A stretch of 64,000 bases of DNA from Marinoscillum furvescens DSM 4134 (GCF_003386095.1 NZ_QREG01000009.1:124001-188000); one strand, 5' to 3'; shown: positions 34,230 through 46,122, counted from the stretch's first letter. Notes: generated from the letters alone by a model not told the origin. Translations and numbers: made by a program.

Positions 34230-35591
34230 TTGGAGACCGCACTAGACGACCCTTACCCCTCGATAATCTTATTGGCGATATCACAGCTTCCCATTACCTT
34301 TTATTTGGTCAATGGGATAGGGATTCTCATTTTGCTCTTCCTTTCCGGACTTATCTCCGGATCGGAAGTGGCTTTTTTCTCACTCTCACACGACCAAATA
34401 CAAGACGCCAAAACCTCCCCCAACAAAAGCGATGAGTTTATCTCACGGCTGGTACTAGACCCTAAGCGGCTGCTGGCCACCATTCTTATACTCAACAATC
34501 TAGTGAATATCTTCATTGTGACTATATCCACCTTTGCCACATGGAAAGTAGTAGGAAGCAAAGATGCAGGTGGTGCCGTGATCGTGATCCTAACGGTGTC
34601 CATCACAGTGCTGATTATCTTCTTCGGAGAAATAGTACCTAAGGTATACGCCAACCACAATAGTGTGAGCTTTGCGCGGTTTGCTGCACCGCTGCTAATA
34701 GCTGCAGACAGAGTACTGCGCCCCATATCCTGGTTTTTGATGGCACTGAGCAATGTCATCGAGCGACGAATAGAAAAGAAAGGATACAACCTTTCTGTAG
34801 ACGAAATCAACCATGCTCTTGAAATCACCGCTGAAAAGGAAGCTACGGAAGAAGAAAAAGACATGCTAAAAGGCATCGTCAACTTCAGTACGCTCTCTGT
34901 AAAGCAAATCATGAAGTCTCGGATTGATATCACTGCCATAGACGTGGAAACGGACTTTCATGATCTCATGGACAAAGTCAACAAAACAGGCTACTCGCGA
35001 ATCCCGATTTATAATGAGACCGTAGACAAAATTGAAGGAATCCTGTACATCAAGGACCTCCTCCCTCACCTGGATAAATCTGAGCAGTTTAAGTGGCAAA
35101 CGCTTTTACGTCCTGGATTTTTCGTGCCGGAGAGTAAGAAAATTGATGATCTGTTCCGGGATTTTCAGGAAAAACAAGTGCACATGGCTATTGTGGTGGA
35201 TGAGTACGGTGGTACCTCAGGCCTCATTACCATGGAGGACGTGATCGAGGAAATCGTGGGCGAAATCAATGACGAGTTTGATGAAGATAGCGATATCGCT
35301 TACAATAAACTTGACCCCAATACGTATGTGTTTGAGGGAAAAACGTCACTGAATGACTTCTGCAAAATTACCAGTGAAGACCCGGCACTTTTTGATGAGG
35401 TGAAGCGAGAGTCCGAATCACTAGGCGGGCTCCTTCTGGAGCTCAACACGAAACTGCCACATGCAGGTGAGAAAATCCAGTTTAATCACATCCTTTTCAC
35501 CGTAGTAGCAGTCGACCAGCGACGAATCAAACGGGTGCGTGTATTTATCAATCCTGAAAAAGTAGGTCAGGCTAAAGAATTTGAAGATTAA
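34230..35591 (+). CDS. gldE: Gliding motility protein GldE, CNNM/CorC-type (TTG start)
   Basis: This 453-residue membrane protein has an N-terminal CNNM (DUF21) region with about four hydrophobic segments (about 10-185, GIGILILLFLSGLISGSEVAFFSLS), a pair of CBS domains (about 200-330, VKQIMKSRIDITAIDVET and VVDEYGGTSGLITMEDVIEEIVGEI) and a CorC/HlyC C-terminal domain (about 350-440). Such proteins move magnesium or cobalt ions. It starts with TTG, as no ATG lies before the first membrane segment. The direct neighbour gldD identifies it as GldE, which can support GldB function in Flavobacterium. Confidence 0.9.
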   Translation: METALDDPYPSIILLAISQLPITFYLVNGIGILILLFLSGLISGSEVAFFSLSHDQIQDAKTSPNKSDEFISRLVLDPKRLLATILILNNLVNIFIVTISTFATWKVVGSKDAGGAVIVILTVSITVLIIFFGEIVPKVYANHNSVSFARFAAPLLIAADRVLRPISWFLMALSNVIERRIEKKGYNLSVDEINHALEITAEKEATEEEKDMLKGIVNFSTLSVKQIMKSRIDITAIDVETDFHDLMDKVNKTGYSRIPIYNETVDKIEGILYIKDLLPHLDKSEQFKWQTLLRPGFFVPESKKIDDLFRDFQEKQVHMAIVVDEYGGTSGLITMEDVIEEIVGEINDEFDEDSDIAYNKLDPNTYVFEGKTSLNDFCKITSEDPALFDEVKRESESLGGLLLELNTKLPHAGEKIQFNHILFTVVAVDQRRIKRVRVFINPEKVGQAKEFED

Positions 35592-36166
35592 TGAAGAATG
35601 CTTTTGCAATACTTGTGGCGCTGTGGCTATTGGCAGCATGCAGTTCACAAGACTTTTTACCCAAACCAAAAGGCTATAACCGCATCGACCTTCCCGGTCA
35701 CGAGTATGTGAGCCTGGCAGATAGCTTTCCCTATCACTTTGAATATTCGGCGCATGCCAAAATACTGAAGGACAGCTCCTGGATCGCAGAGCGGTACTGG
35801 ATAGATATCTACTATCCTGAATTGGAAGCCAACTTTCAGATTACCTACAAGCCTATCAAAAGCAAAGAGCATCTGATGGAAGAATACCTGAGTGACTCTT
35901 ATCGGCTGACGGCTCAGCACAATGTGAAGGCGTATGCTATTGAGGAAAAAATCCTGGAGCTACCGAATGGAGATTATGCCTCTTTTACGGAGCTGGAAGG
36001 AGAAGTGCCTACACAGCTGCAGTTTCACGTGACCGACAGTACCACGCATTTTCTGCGTGGTGCCTTGTACTTCAACGTAGCCACTAAAAACGACTCGCTT
36101 GCTCCTGTGATTCGCTACATGAAAGAAGATGCCCTGCAGATGCTGCAGACCCTGGAGTGGCGGTGA
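35591..36166 (+). CDS. gldD: Gliding motility lipoprotein GldD
   Basis: This 191-residue lipoprotein has a signal ending LLAACSS (Cys17). Conserved family phrases are PKPKGYNRIDLP near the start, FPYHFEYS, WIDIYYPELEANFQITYKPI, and GALYFNVATKNDSLAPV near the end. GldD is essential for gliding and type IX secretion in Flavobacterium; its exact role is unknown. Its ATG overlaps the gldE stop by one base (TAATG), so the two are coupled. It closes the mutY-ssb-gldE-gldD cluster. Confidence 0.93.
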   Translation: MKNAFAILVALWLLAACSSQDFLPKPKGYNRIDLPGHEYVSLADSFPYHFEYSAHAKILKDSSWIAERYWIDIYYPELEANFQITYKPIKSKEHLMEEYLSDSYRLTAQHNVKAYAIEEKILELPNGDYASFTELEGEVPTQLQFHVTDSTTHFLRGALYFNVATKNDSLAPVIRYMKEDALQMLQTLEWR

Positions 36167-36333
36167 TAGCCGAGCTTGATTACCCGAAAAATCTGGTAAG
36201 GTCTCTGTTGCTTTGTAATACTCGAAAGCTCCTAATTATTTCATTTGTACGACAGTATTTTTCAATAACTGCTCGCCAATATCCGCACCCAAAAGAGTCA
36301 GGTCATATTCATCCTTAGGCTTAACTTAGCGGC

Positions 36334-38427
36334 ATGGCTACTTTCTTCGAGCGAAAGATCGAGTTTCTAAAAGGTGTAGGCCCCCAGCGTGCCGAGTTGC
36401 TGCAAAAAGAGCTGCAGATCTTCACGTATGCTGACTTATTACAGCATTATCCCTTTCGCTACGAAGACCGCACCAAGTTTTACAAAATCAGCCAGGTCCG
36501 TGAGAACCAGCCGTTCATCCAGGTCATTGGAAAGTTTGTGCGCTTTCAGCTGGCTGGCGCCGGGCGTAAGCAACGACTCGTCGGCACATTTGCTGACGAG
36601 ACGGGCACCATAGAGCTGGTGTGGTTTCAGGGCATCAAATGGGTACAAAGCAGAGTAGCCGTGGGTGTGCCTTACATTGCTTTTGGCAAACCTGCCCGCT
36701 TTGGTAGCAAATACAGCATAGCGCATCCAGAGATAGAACCCCTTACGGAGAAAAACAAACAGGGAAGCTACCTGCAGCCCGTCTATCACACTTCCGAAAA
36801 GCTCAAGCGAAAATTTATTGACAGCAAGGCCATCAGCAAAATGATGAAAATGCTGCTGATAGATGCGGTCAATCACATTACGGAGACGCTTCCCGCACCG
36901 CTGATCGATCAGTACCGGCTGATGGATAAAAAATCTGCTATGGTGCAGATCCACTTTCCGCGCAATGCACAGGAACTACAACGCGCACGGTACCGGCTCA
37001 AACTTGAAGAGCTCTTTTACATCCAGCTTCGCCTCCTCAAACTCAAAATCTCACGGATAGAAAGTTTTCCGGGTATCCGGTTTGACAACAGCGAGTTGCT
37101 TAACACTTATTATAAAAACCACCTTCCTTTCGAACTTACCGGGGCCCAAAAACGTGTGGTCAAAGAAATTTATCAGGATTTTCGCTCTGGTAAGCAAATG
37201 AACCGTTTGGTACAGGGCGATGTGGGGAGTGGCAAAACGATGGTGGCCTTTCTAAGCATGCTCATCGCCATCAGCAATGGTACCCAGTGTGCGTTTATGG
37301 CGCCCACAGAGATACTCGCTGAGCAGCACTACAAAGGCTTGAAAGAATATGCCGACTTGCTCGGTATCCACATAGCGAGACTAACGGGATCCAGTAAAAA
37401 ATCTGAACGCAAAGTCATCGACCAAATGCTCCAATCAGGCGACTTGCCCATACTGGTAGGCACGCATGCCGTACTGGAAGACAAGGTAAAATTTAAAAAA
37501 CTGGGACTGGCGGTAATTGACGAGCAGCACCGCTTTGGCGTAGCGCAGCGTGCCCGACTTTGGAAAAAGGGCAACAACGCCTACCCACATGTGCTAGTGA
37601 TGACGGCCACACCGATCCCTCGTACACTGGCCATGACGCTTTATGGCGACCTGGATGTATCCGTAATCGATGAGCTGCCAGCGGGCCGAAAGCCCATCAA
37701 AACTTATCACATGCGAGATTCGCATCGGCTGAAGATGTTTGGCTTTATAGAAAAAGAAATCCAAAAAGGCCGTCAGGTGTATGTGGTGTACCCATTAATA
37801 GAAGAATCTGCCACGCTGGACTACAAGGATCTGATGGATGGCTATGAAAGCATGAGCCGGCGATTTCCTGACTACCAGCTGTCCATCGTGCATGGTAAGA
37901 TGAAAGCAGAAGATAAGGAATGGGAAATGCAGCGTTTCGTGAGAGGTGAAACCAAGATCATGGTAGCTACTACGGTGATCGAGGTGGGGGTAAATGTGCC
38001 AAATGCGTCTATTATGGTGATCGAAAACGCGGAGCGCTTTGGCCTCTCCCAACTGCACCAGCTGCGCGGACGGGTGGGACGTGGTGCAGAGCAGTCTTAC
38101 TGTATACTTATGACGGGCAACAAACTTACCACTGAAGGCAAAGCCCGTGTACAGACGATGGTGGAATCTATCGATGGATTCAAAATAGCAGAGGTAGACC
38201 TGAAACTGCGCGGACCCGGAGACCTCATGGGCACACAGCAAAGTGGACTTACCGAGCTGATGATCTCAGACCTGAGTAAAGACACAGAAATTCTCAAGCT
38301 AGCCCGATCACTGGCAAGCGAGCTTTTGGCGAAAGATCCTGAGCTAAAAGCACCCGAGAATCAGGTGGTACGTACCCAGGTAAATGCCCAGCGCAAAAGC
38401 AATGTAAACTGGAGCAGGATCAGTTAA
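36334..38427 (+). CDS. recG: ATP-dependent DNA helicase RecG
   Basis: This 697-residue helicase reverses stalled replication forks. It has an N-terminal wedge/OB domain (about 1-200, IEFLKGVGPQRAELLQKEL and the OB strand QVIGKFVRFQLAG), Walker A GDVGSGKTMVAF, the DExH-type box IDEQHRFGVAQR, motif III MTATPIPRTLAMT, and C-terminal motifs VATTVIEVGVNVPNA and QLRGRVGRG. Length is standard. It stands alone 167 bp after gldD; no clear promoter was found in that gap. Confidence 0.96.
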   Translation: MATFFERKIEFLKGVGPQRAELLQKELQIFTYADLLQHYPFRYEDRTKFYKISQVRENQPFIQVIGKFVRFQLAGAGRKQRLVGTFADETGTIELVWFQGIKWVQSRVAVGVPYIAFGKPARFGSKYSIAHPEIEPLTEKNKQGSYLQPVYHTSEKLKRKFIDSKAISKMMKMLLIDAVNHITETLPAPLIDQYRLMDKKSAMVQIHFPRNAQELQRARYRLKLEELFYIQLRLLKLKISRIESFPGIRFDNSELLNTYYKNHLPFELTGAQKRVVKEIYQDFRSGKQMNRLVQGDVGSGKTMVAFLSMLIAISNGTQCAFMAPTEILAEQHYKGLKEYADLLGIHIARLTGSSKKSERKVIDQMLQSGDLPILVGTHAVLEDKVKFKKLGLAVIDEQHRFGVAQRARLWKKGNNAYPHVLVMTATPIPRTLAMTLYGDLDVSVIDELPAGRKPIKTYHMRDSHRLKMFGFIEKEIQKGRQVYVVYPLIEESATLDYKDLMDGYESMSRRFPDYQLSIVHGKMKAEDKEWEMQRFVRGETKIMVATTVIEVGVNVPNASIMVIENAERFGLSQLHQLRGRVGRGAEQSYCILMTGNKLTTEGKARVQTMVESIDGFKIAEVDLKLRGPGDLMGTQQSGLTELMISDLSKDTEILKLARSLASELLAKDPELKAPENQVVRTQVNAQRKSNVNWSRIS

Positions 38428-38438
38428 TGTCATTTTTC

Positions 38439-40304
38439 CTACTCTAAAATTACTTGCTCCCTTTTCGGGTATTTCACCTGATAGCCAAATTCCAATTCCT
38501 TTTGATCCCCAGCTTTTAGCTCAAAATTCCACACCAATTTTCCGGTAGCCTCCTCATGTGTAGCGCCTTTGTGGTTGAGCACTTCCACCTCCACATTGTT
38601 GTTGACCGAGACGGGCAACTGATCTTTCACGAGAATCTTGACCGCCTTTGATTTGTTATTCTTCACCAATATTTCAAAGCGGCGGGTTTCTTCGGTGTTG
38701 TTTCCAATCACACGTTTTTTACTATACTCCTTCACCTTATTTCGGCGAACGACAATGGACTGATCACGCCCCAGAGATATATCCAGTGTGTCATCTACGG
38801 CATTTCCTTCCAGTATCGTACGGCCTACGTAAGCATCTTCGAAATAGAGGTTGGCTTCTCCCTGTAGTAAGTTGTACTGATTCCAATCCAATATCCGGGC
38901 TTGCAAAAACACATCCGTGTCCACCTTTGGTACAACGATGTACTGATAATCAGCCTCCACATCATAGGCAGTGAGCTCTACGGTCAGCTTCGAATTGTTG
39001 GACTTCAGGCTGTAGGGTTTTTTCACTTCAAACTCTACCGTAGTTTGATTTTCTACGGTGTAGGTAATGGGGATTTTCTCGACCTTCTTTTGCGATCCAT
39101 AATTTTTTCCGATCTGGACTCCACTGACCCTGCCTGCCAAAGCAGAAGACGCATACCCTGAAACTACCACTTCTTGTAATTCGGTCACGTCTGGAGCCAG
39201 CCTTACATTGACAGTTCGCGATTGTATAGGAATCGTCTGTTGGGTATAACCGATATAAGAAACCTCCAACGCTGTAGCTCCTGCAGGCAGCGTAAGGTCG
39301 AAGCGACCTTCCAGATCTGTAACCGTGCCCACCGTAGTGCCTTGAACCACCACATTGGCTCCAGGCAAAGACTCGCCAGATTCTTCGTCCATTACCACAC
39401 CACTTACGCGATCGATCAACCCAAGGGATTTATTGGAATTGGTACTTCTGGTATAGCGTGCATAGTTGAGGTTCCAGGTAGATAGCTCGGGGATCACTCC
39501 CGACTTGTTGGGGTCACCGTTTGAAAATCTAAGCTTTACCTGATCCCAGTCTACGCCAGTGTTTTGATACACCGATGCCTTATAAGTAAGTTTTAAGGGT
39601 TGCTCAATGTCCTGTACTCTCACATCATACGATGGAAACCAACCGGCATTGGCTACTATGTAAGAAAGTTCGAAGGTGGCATTGACTGCTCGGGTAGTTT
39701 CTACCTCCATGAGTATCTGCCCGATGGACTTACCGGAAGAGCGAAAGACAGCCAGCTGCTGGTTCAGGACTTCTATACGCGATTCCTTTTCCTCTACTTC
39801 ATTGACTATTTGCAGCATTTCCTCATTGATCAGTGTGAGCTGCTCATCGTAAAATGCCACTGCCTGGCGTAACTCAGCTATACTCGGGCCAGACTGCTCA
39901 CCGCCTAGTACCTGATTGGCAAGCAGTAAATCAGATTTGCGCTTGAGCACGTCTTTTCGGCCATGCAACTTATCGAGCTCCGCTTCTAGTTGTTCTATTT
40001 GCTTCGAATACTTTAGAGCATCATCCTGCTGAGATTGTTCTGTTAAATAATCCTGTTGGCCTTTTACAGAAAGTATCGTCACTCCAGGTGGCGATTTTAC
40101 CTGAATACTCTTTTCATCTATATAAGGTGAAAGCTTATCCACAAGTAGGATAAACTTTCCTTTGGGCAAATCCATAGCTCCTGTTCTGCTGACTTGTGCT
40201 CCATTTAGAAAGACGGTGACTTCTTTGATCTCTGTTTTGAGGTTTTTTTGACCATGGACGAGCGTGAGCCCGAAGAGCGCGACAAAAAGAAATAGGTTTT
40301 TCAT
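38439..40304 (-). CDS. DUF4139/DUF4140 protein with a carboxypeptidase-regulatory-like insert
   Basis: This 621-residue exported protein starts at the ATG with a signal peptide (KNLFLFVALFGLTLVHGQ); longer readings start upstream without signal character. The DUF4140 N-terminal part (about 25-120, EVTVFLNGAQVSRTG) is followed by a coiled coil (about 90-190) and the DUF4139 domain (about 200-620), which ends ELKAGDQKELEFGYQVKYP. Between about 290 and 370 lies a carboxypeptidase-regulatory-like beta sandwich (SGVVMDEESGESLPGANVVV, then VTDLEGRFDLTLP). That is typical of SusC-type proteins and is an unusual insertion for this family. Function is unknown. Confidence 0.85.
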   Translation of the reverse strand: MKNLFLFVALFGLTLVHGQKNLKTEIKEVTVFLNGAQVSRTGAMDLPKGKFILLVDKLSPYIDEKSIQVKSPPGVTILSVKGQQDYLTEQSQQDDALKYSKQIEQLEAELDKLHGRKDVLKRKSDLLLANQVLGGEQSGPSIAELRQAVAFYDEQLTLINEEMLQIVNEVEEKESRIEVLNQQLAVFRSSGKSIGQILMEVETTRAVNATFELSYIVANAGWFPSYDVRVQDIEQPLKLTYKASVYQNTGVDWDQVKLRFSNGDPNKSGVIPELSTWNLNYARYTRSTNSNKSLGLIDRVSGVVMDEESGESLPGANVVVQGTTVGTVTDLEGRFDLTLPAGATALEVSYIGYTQQTIPIQSRTVNVRLAPDVTELQEVVVSGYASSALAGRVSGVQIGKNYGSQKKVEKIPITYTVENQTTVEFEVKKPYSLKSNNSKLTVELTAYDVEADYQYIVVPKVDTDVFLQARILDWNQYNLLQGEANLYFEDAYVGRTILEGNAVDDTLDISLGRDQSIVVRRNKVKEYSKKRVIGNNTEETRRFEILVKNNKSKAVKILVKDQLPVSVNNNVEVEVLNHKGATHEEATGKLVWNFELKAGDQKELEFGYQVKYPKREQVILE

Positions 40305-40557
40305 AAGCAATGCCATTGACTTAGGAAAAGCTAGCCATTGTCCGTAAGCTTTCAAATAATTTCTATGGAATCCATGCAACCTTTTACACCCCGTTTTGAA
40401 TGCTAAAAGTGTCCGGTTTTGTGCACACTTTCCCGCACTACCGCACAGAACCCCCACAGCTCATTTTTGTATCTATTTGTTTATCAATGCTTTAACAGTT
40501 TTGGCACATTCCTTTCAATACAACTGGCACAAGTCAAAAACTCAAAATATTACGGAC

Positions 40558-40959
40558 ATGAATATCATTAAAAAAATCTCAGGAATTGTAGCCATCATCA
40601 CACTCATCAGCACCAGCACACTGGCCAACGGCAACAGCACGGCGGAAAGTCAGTCGGTAAAGAAAGCTCGCATAGCTGTAGAATCTGCACCGGCTTACGA
40701 CTGGAAGACCCTGGCCGAAAGCGCTAAAATCTGCTTTGAAAAAAATCAAAATACGGAGCAAGCACTCGAGTGGATCAATAAATCTATCTCACTGGAAAAA
40801 GATCCGATGAACCTTGAAATCCTCGCGGACTATTATGTGAGCAACGGGGAAACGGATAAAGGAATCGAAAAGCTCGTAGAAGCAATAGACGCAGGACGCG
40901 CACAAAACTTCTGGTTTGACTCCTCTAAAATTCAGGCAAAGATCTGGAAACTCAGATAG
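40558..40959 (+). CDS. Small exported TPR-like protein
   Basis: This 133-residue protein starts at the ATG giving a signal peptide (NIIKKISGIVAIITLISTSTLA); the upstream extension is not signal-like. The mature part has two TPR-like helical pairs: about 58-90 (DWKTLAESAKICFEKNQNTEQALEWINKSI) and about 90-120 (DPMNLEILADYYVSNGETDKGIEKLVEAID). A similar small 'DUF2911-associated' TPR is known in Bacteroidota after DUF2911 domains, but no such domain is present here. It has its own terminator. Confidence 0.7.
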   Translation: MNIIKKISGIVAIITLISTSTLANGNSTAESQSVKKARIAVESAPAYDWKTLAESAKICFEKNQNTEQALEWINKSISLEKDPMNLEILADYYVSNGETDKGIEKLVEAIDAGRAQNFWFDSSKIQAKIWKLR

Positions 40960-40989
40960 ACTAAAGCGTATTACTCTTCCATAACTGTA

Positions 40990-41023
40990 CCCTGTCGGCT
41001 TACTCACCCGGCAGGGTTTTTTT
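40990..41023 (+). terminator. Intrinsic terminator after the TPR-like gene
   Basis: A 9-bp stem (40990-40998 with 41008-41016, one G-T pair), a 9-base loop and seven T at 41017-41023, 30 bp after the stop codon. Confidence 0.85.
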
Positions 41024-43480
<2,457 letters not shown>

Positions 43481-43503
43481 CTTAGTTAGTAAATCCACGG
43501 AAA

Positions 43504-43536
43504 GGCTGCTTCAAATGACTTGAAGCAGCCTTTTTT
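43504..43536 (+). terminator. Intrinsic terminator of katG
   Basis: A perfect 10-bp stem (43504-43513 with 43521-43530), a 7-base loop and six T, 23 bp after the katG stop. Confidence 0.9.
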
Positions 43537-43611
43537 CGTACCACTCATCCGTCTATTTTGCCACCTGCCCGTATTTGATATCATGAGCCAAATCTCATCG
43601 TAAGCATATCC

Positions 43612-43986
43612 ATGAAAACAATCGGAAACGTCATCTGGCTGGTATTTGGAGGGATCCTGATCGCTATAGAATATGCCATTTCTAGTGTATTGCTGATGGT
43701 CACCATAGTGGGCATCCCTTTTGGGATACAAACACTGAAGATGGCCGGACTGGCACTATGGCCTTTTGACAAGAAGGTGGTAACCCACGAACGCTCTGGC
43801 GGATGTCTCTATCTCATTTTCAACATCGTCTGGATCCTTGTTGGAGGATTTTGGATCGCAGTGACACATTTGGTGTTTGCTGTGCTATTTTTCGTTAGTA
43901 TCATTGGCATACCCTGGGGTCATCAACATCTCAAATTAGCAGGACTAGCCCTTACGCCATTCGGCAAGGACGTAATCGGTCGTTGA
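43612..43986 (+). CDS. YccF-family inner-membrane protein
   Basis: This 124-residue protein consists of two similar halves, each with two hydrophobic segments: IGNVIWLVFGGILIAIEYAI with GIPFGIQTLKMAGLALWPF, and YLIFNIVWILVGGFWIAV with GIPWGHQHLKLAGLALTPF. This duplicated 'GIPxGxQxxKxAxLALxPF' pattern is the YccF (DUF307) signature. The function of the family is unknown. It lies 131 bp after katG, beyond the terminator. Confidence 0.92.
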   Translation: MKTIGNVIWLVFGGILIAIEYAISSVLLMVTIVGIPFGIQTLKMAGLALWPFDKKVVTHERSGGCLYLIFNIVWILVGGFWIAVTHLVFAVLFFVSIIGIPWGHQHLKLAGLALTPFGKDVIGR

Positions 43987-44037
43987 GGTCCGTATTAGGG
44001 AAAACTGTGTATCTTCAGGTAACGACGCACTATAGCC

Positions 44038-44466
44038 ATGAAACAGCAGTACATCCGGTTATTAAACAATCAGGTAGAAAAATTATCAGCCGAAGATTTT
44101 GATCTGGAGGCATGGAAAAGCTCTACAGAAACGGTACTCACCCGGATATTTGGTCCGGAAGACCCGAGAATCAAACAAATACAACAGCTCAAAATCGACT
44201 ATAGCAGCTGGGCACTGCGTGACTCCAATGCTGGCTATCAGCCCATCGCATCGTGCAAAAGCAAAGGAAAGGAACTGCTGATCACGGCTATAGAAGAGTT
44301 GGAAACGTTTGGTGTTCCTACTTCGCAGGGGCAGGTGCTCGAGGAATTTTTCACGGCAAGTGAAATAAAAATCCTCCTCTCTGAACCGGATCAGGCCAAA
44401 GCCATCATCCGAAAACTCAAAAAGGAGGATTTACAGCAACTCGTGCTTCGCTTATTAACGCCTTAG
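44038..44466 (+). CDS. Hypothetical cytosolic protein
   Basis: This 142-residue, helix-rich protein has no signal or membrane segment. The N-terminal half (about 1-95) reads like a helical domain (YIRLLNNQVEKLSAEDFDLE, then SWALRDSNAGYQ), and a short C-terminal helical bundle follows (EFFTASEIKILLSEPDQAKA). The N-terminal part resembles small Bacteroidota proteins fused to abortive-infection-type C-terminal domains, but I recognise no named family. Its last four bases overlap the stop of the convergent Hsp20-like gene. Confidence 0.65.
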   Translation: MKQQYIRLLNNQVEKLSAEDFDLEAWKSSTETVLTRIFGPEDPRIKQIQQLKIDYSSWALRDSNAGYQPIASCKSKGKELLITAIEELETFGVPTSQGQVLEEFFTASEIKILLSEPDQAKAIIRKLKKEDLQQLVLRLLTP

Positions 44467-44891
44467 CGTTTCAGTATTTCTATTTCGCGTTCGTATCCAT
44501 TGGCCTGCCCATTGAGGGGTAGGTGAATGAATAGTTCGTTGTTTTCAAACTCTGCTACGATACCATCAAGGTCTACTTTGCTGGTAAGTGTAAGCATGGT
44601 CACCAAATAGGGTATGCTGATATAACTCACATTTGGCTCAGTCATTATGTGAAAGAGCATGAGATGATTGTCCCTAATTTCTATTTTTAAGCCTTCGGCA
44701 CTTACTCCCGGTACCTTTACTTTTACCATCCATTCCTCTGGCTGACGCTCCACGTCGATATTTGGCTGAGCCATACCGCCATTGATCGTGTTGACGATTT
44801 CGGCTGTATGTGCCAGGTTCTTAATCAACAACTTATCTTCTACGTTCATATCGATCTCCTTTCCTTGATACATCCACTTTAGTGCAAGCAT
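44463..44891 (-). CDS. Divergent Hsp20/alpha-crystallin-like protein
   Basis: This 142-residue protein has a beta-sandwich of the HSP20-like type (about 45-140): NIDVERQPEEWMVKVKVPGV, then LKIEIRDNHLMLFHIM and ELFIHLPLNGQ. Canonical Hsp20 ends its core with A-x-x-x-n-G-v-L; here it is VAEFENNELFIHLPL, with Glu for the glycine, and the IxI tail is replaced by EIEILKR. It may be a substrate-holding chaperone or a diverged relative. A later ATG at 44849 is a possible alternative start. Confidence 0.72.
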   Translation of the reverse strand: MLALKWMYQGKEIDMNVEDKLLIKNLAHTAEIVNTINGGMAQPNIDVERQPEEWMVKVKVPGVSAEGLKIEIRDNHLMLFHIMTEPNVSYISIPYLVTMLTLTSKVDLDGIVAEFENNELFIHLPLNGQANGYEREIEILKR

Positions 44892-45077
44892 TGTACCAAT
44901 ATTATTTTACTATATAACTCTGTCACTATTACTATGTTACGAAAAATTGACAGTCATTTTGTCATTTTCTTACAACTCAGCCTGATAAATCAACAGTTCA
45001 TCACTTTGTAGTTGTACGCTCATAGTGATTTATGTTCTTTTGAAACAATTCTTATTCAGCTTAACCTTACAAACACT

Positions 45078-45731
45078 ATGAAATCAAATCGCAAAGCATT
45101 TTTCGGCATCATACTGGTGTTGATCGGCATTTTACTTCTGCTCGAAAACCTCAACATTTTGCCAGATATCCCCAGATATGTCTTTTCCTGGACTCAGATA
45201 TTTCTACTGCTTGCCATTGTCAATCTGGCTTCTGGCAATCGCTCCGGGGCACTTATTTTCGCACTGCTTTGGGGGTTCTTCTTTACCCAGCAGCATACCC
45301 CATACAGTGTGGCCGATTACTGGCCAGTACTGCTCATCATCCTCGGGCTGTCGTTTGTATTCAAGTCAAAAGGTAGTCCACAACGCTCTTCAGATGACTC
45401 GTTTTTCGATGAGGTCAATGTTTTTGGAGGTAGTACCGTGCAAATAACCAGTCAGACGCTCAATGGTGGCAAAGTCACCAACGTGTTTGGCGGTGGCACT
45501 GTAGACCTACTTCAGGCCAAAGCCGATGACGGCACGGTGATCGAGGTGACGAATATCTTTGGTGGATGTGACTTACTCGTCCCTCAAGACTGGAATGTAA
45601 CCATAGATACCACAAACATATTTGGGGGTTTTGAAGACAAACGGCCCAGCCCTATCAACACCAGCGGCCCCAAAGTATATATCCGTGGGCACTCCATTTT
45701 TGGTGGAGGAGATATGAAAAGCAGTAAATAA
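45078..45731 (+). CDS. LiaF/LiaI-like membrane protein with a beta-helical C-terminus
   Basis: This 217-residue protein starts at the ATG before KSNRKAFFGIILVLIGILLLLENL, the first of about four hydrophobic segments (DUF5668/LiaI-type, about 5-100). The C-terminal part (about 110-215) has five repeats of N/S-[VI]-FGG (VNVFGG, TNVFGG, TNIFGG twice, HSIFGG), the pattern of the LiaF-type beta-helical domain. In Firmicutes LiaF inhibits a cell-envelope stress kinase; in Bacteroidota the role is not known. No kinase gene is adjacent. Confidence 0.85.
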   Translation: MKSNRKAFFGIILVLIGILLLLENLNILPDIPRYVFSWTQIFLLLAIVNLASGNRSGALIFALLWGFFFTQQHTPYSVADYWPVLLIILGLSFVFKSKGSPQRSSDDSFFDEVNVFGGSTVQITSQTLNGGKVTNVFGGGTVDLLQAKADDGTVIEVTNIFGGCDLLVPQDWNVTIDTTNIFGGFEDKRPSPINTSGPKVYIRGHSIFGGGDMKSSK

Positions 45732-45741
45732 CTGCTCTGTG

Positions 45742-45766
45742 AGCGTCGTTGTACCCCAACGGCGCT
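45742..45766. terminator. Hairpin between convergent genes
   Basis: A 10-bp stem with one G-T pair (45742-45751 with 45757-45766) and a 5-base loop, overlapping the DUF427 stop codon. A pyrimidine-rich run with four T (to 45777) follows on the plus strand. It probably terminates the LiaF-like transcript. Confidence 0.5.
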
Positions 45767-46049
45767 ACGCTTCTTTTACCTCTACCCCATTCCAAAAGGC
45801 CACATATCCTTTGATGTTTTTGGCCAGCTCGCTGGTCTCCGGGTAATACCACGCTGCATCCTCGTTTTGCTTTCCGTCCACCTCTAGCGTATAATAGCTC
45901 GCAGTACCTTTCCACGGACATACCGTATGGGTGTCGCTAGGCTTAAAATAATCTGTGTGAATACTCTCTGGTGGGAAATAGTGATTGCCCTCTACCACTA
46001 CCGTTTCATCACTTTCTGCAATAACCTGATCGTTCCAAATGGCTTTCAT
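45765..46049 (-). CDS. DUF427 domain protein
   Basis: This 94-residue protein starts at the ATG before KAIWNDQVIAESDETVVVEG; longer readings run through unrelated sequence upstream. The whole length is one DUF427 domain: NHYFPPESIHTDYFKPSDTH, VCPWKGTASYY and DAAWYYPETSELAKNIKGYV are family hallmarks. The conserved tryptophans and histidine form a small beta barrel of unknown function, sometimes linked to carbohydrate or nucleotide binding. It is at the end of a leftward cluster. Confidence 0.9.
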   Translation of the reverse strand: MKAIWNDQVIAESDETVVVEGNHYFPPESIHTDYFKPSDTHTVCPWKGTASYYTLEVDGKQNEDAAWYYPETSELAKNIKGYVAFWNGVEVKEA

Positions 46050-46122
46050 AAATAGCTTTGTTTTTGTGGTATAGTACCCCAAAAAGTCCGGTGTGGTTTT
46101 AGGATTAAATGCAGATGTCTTC

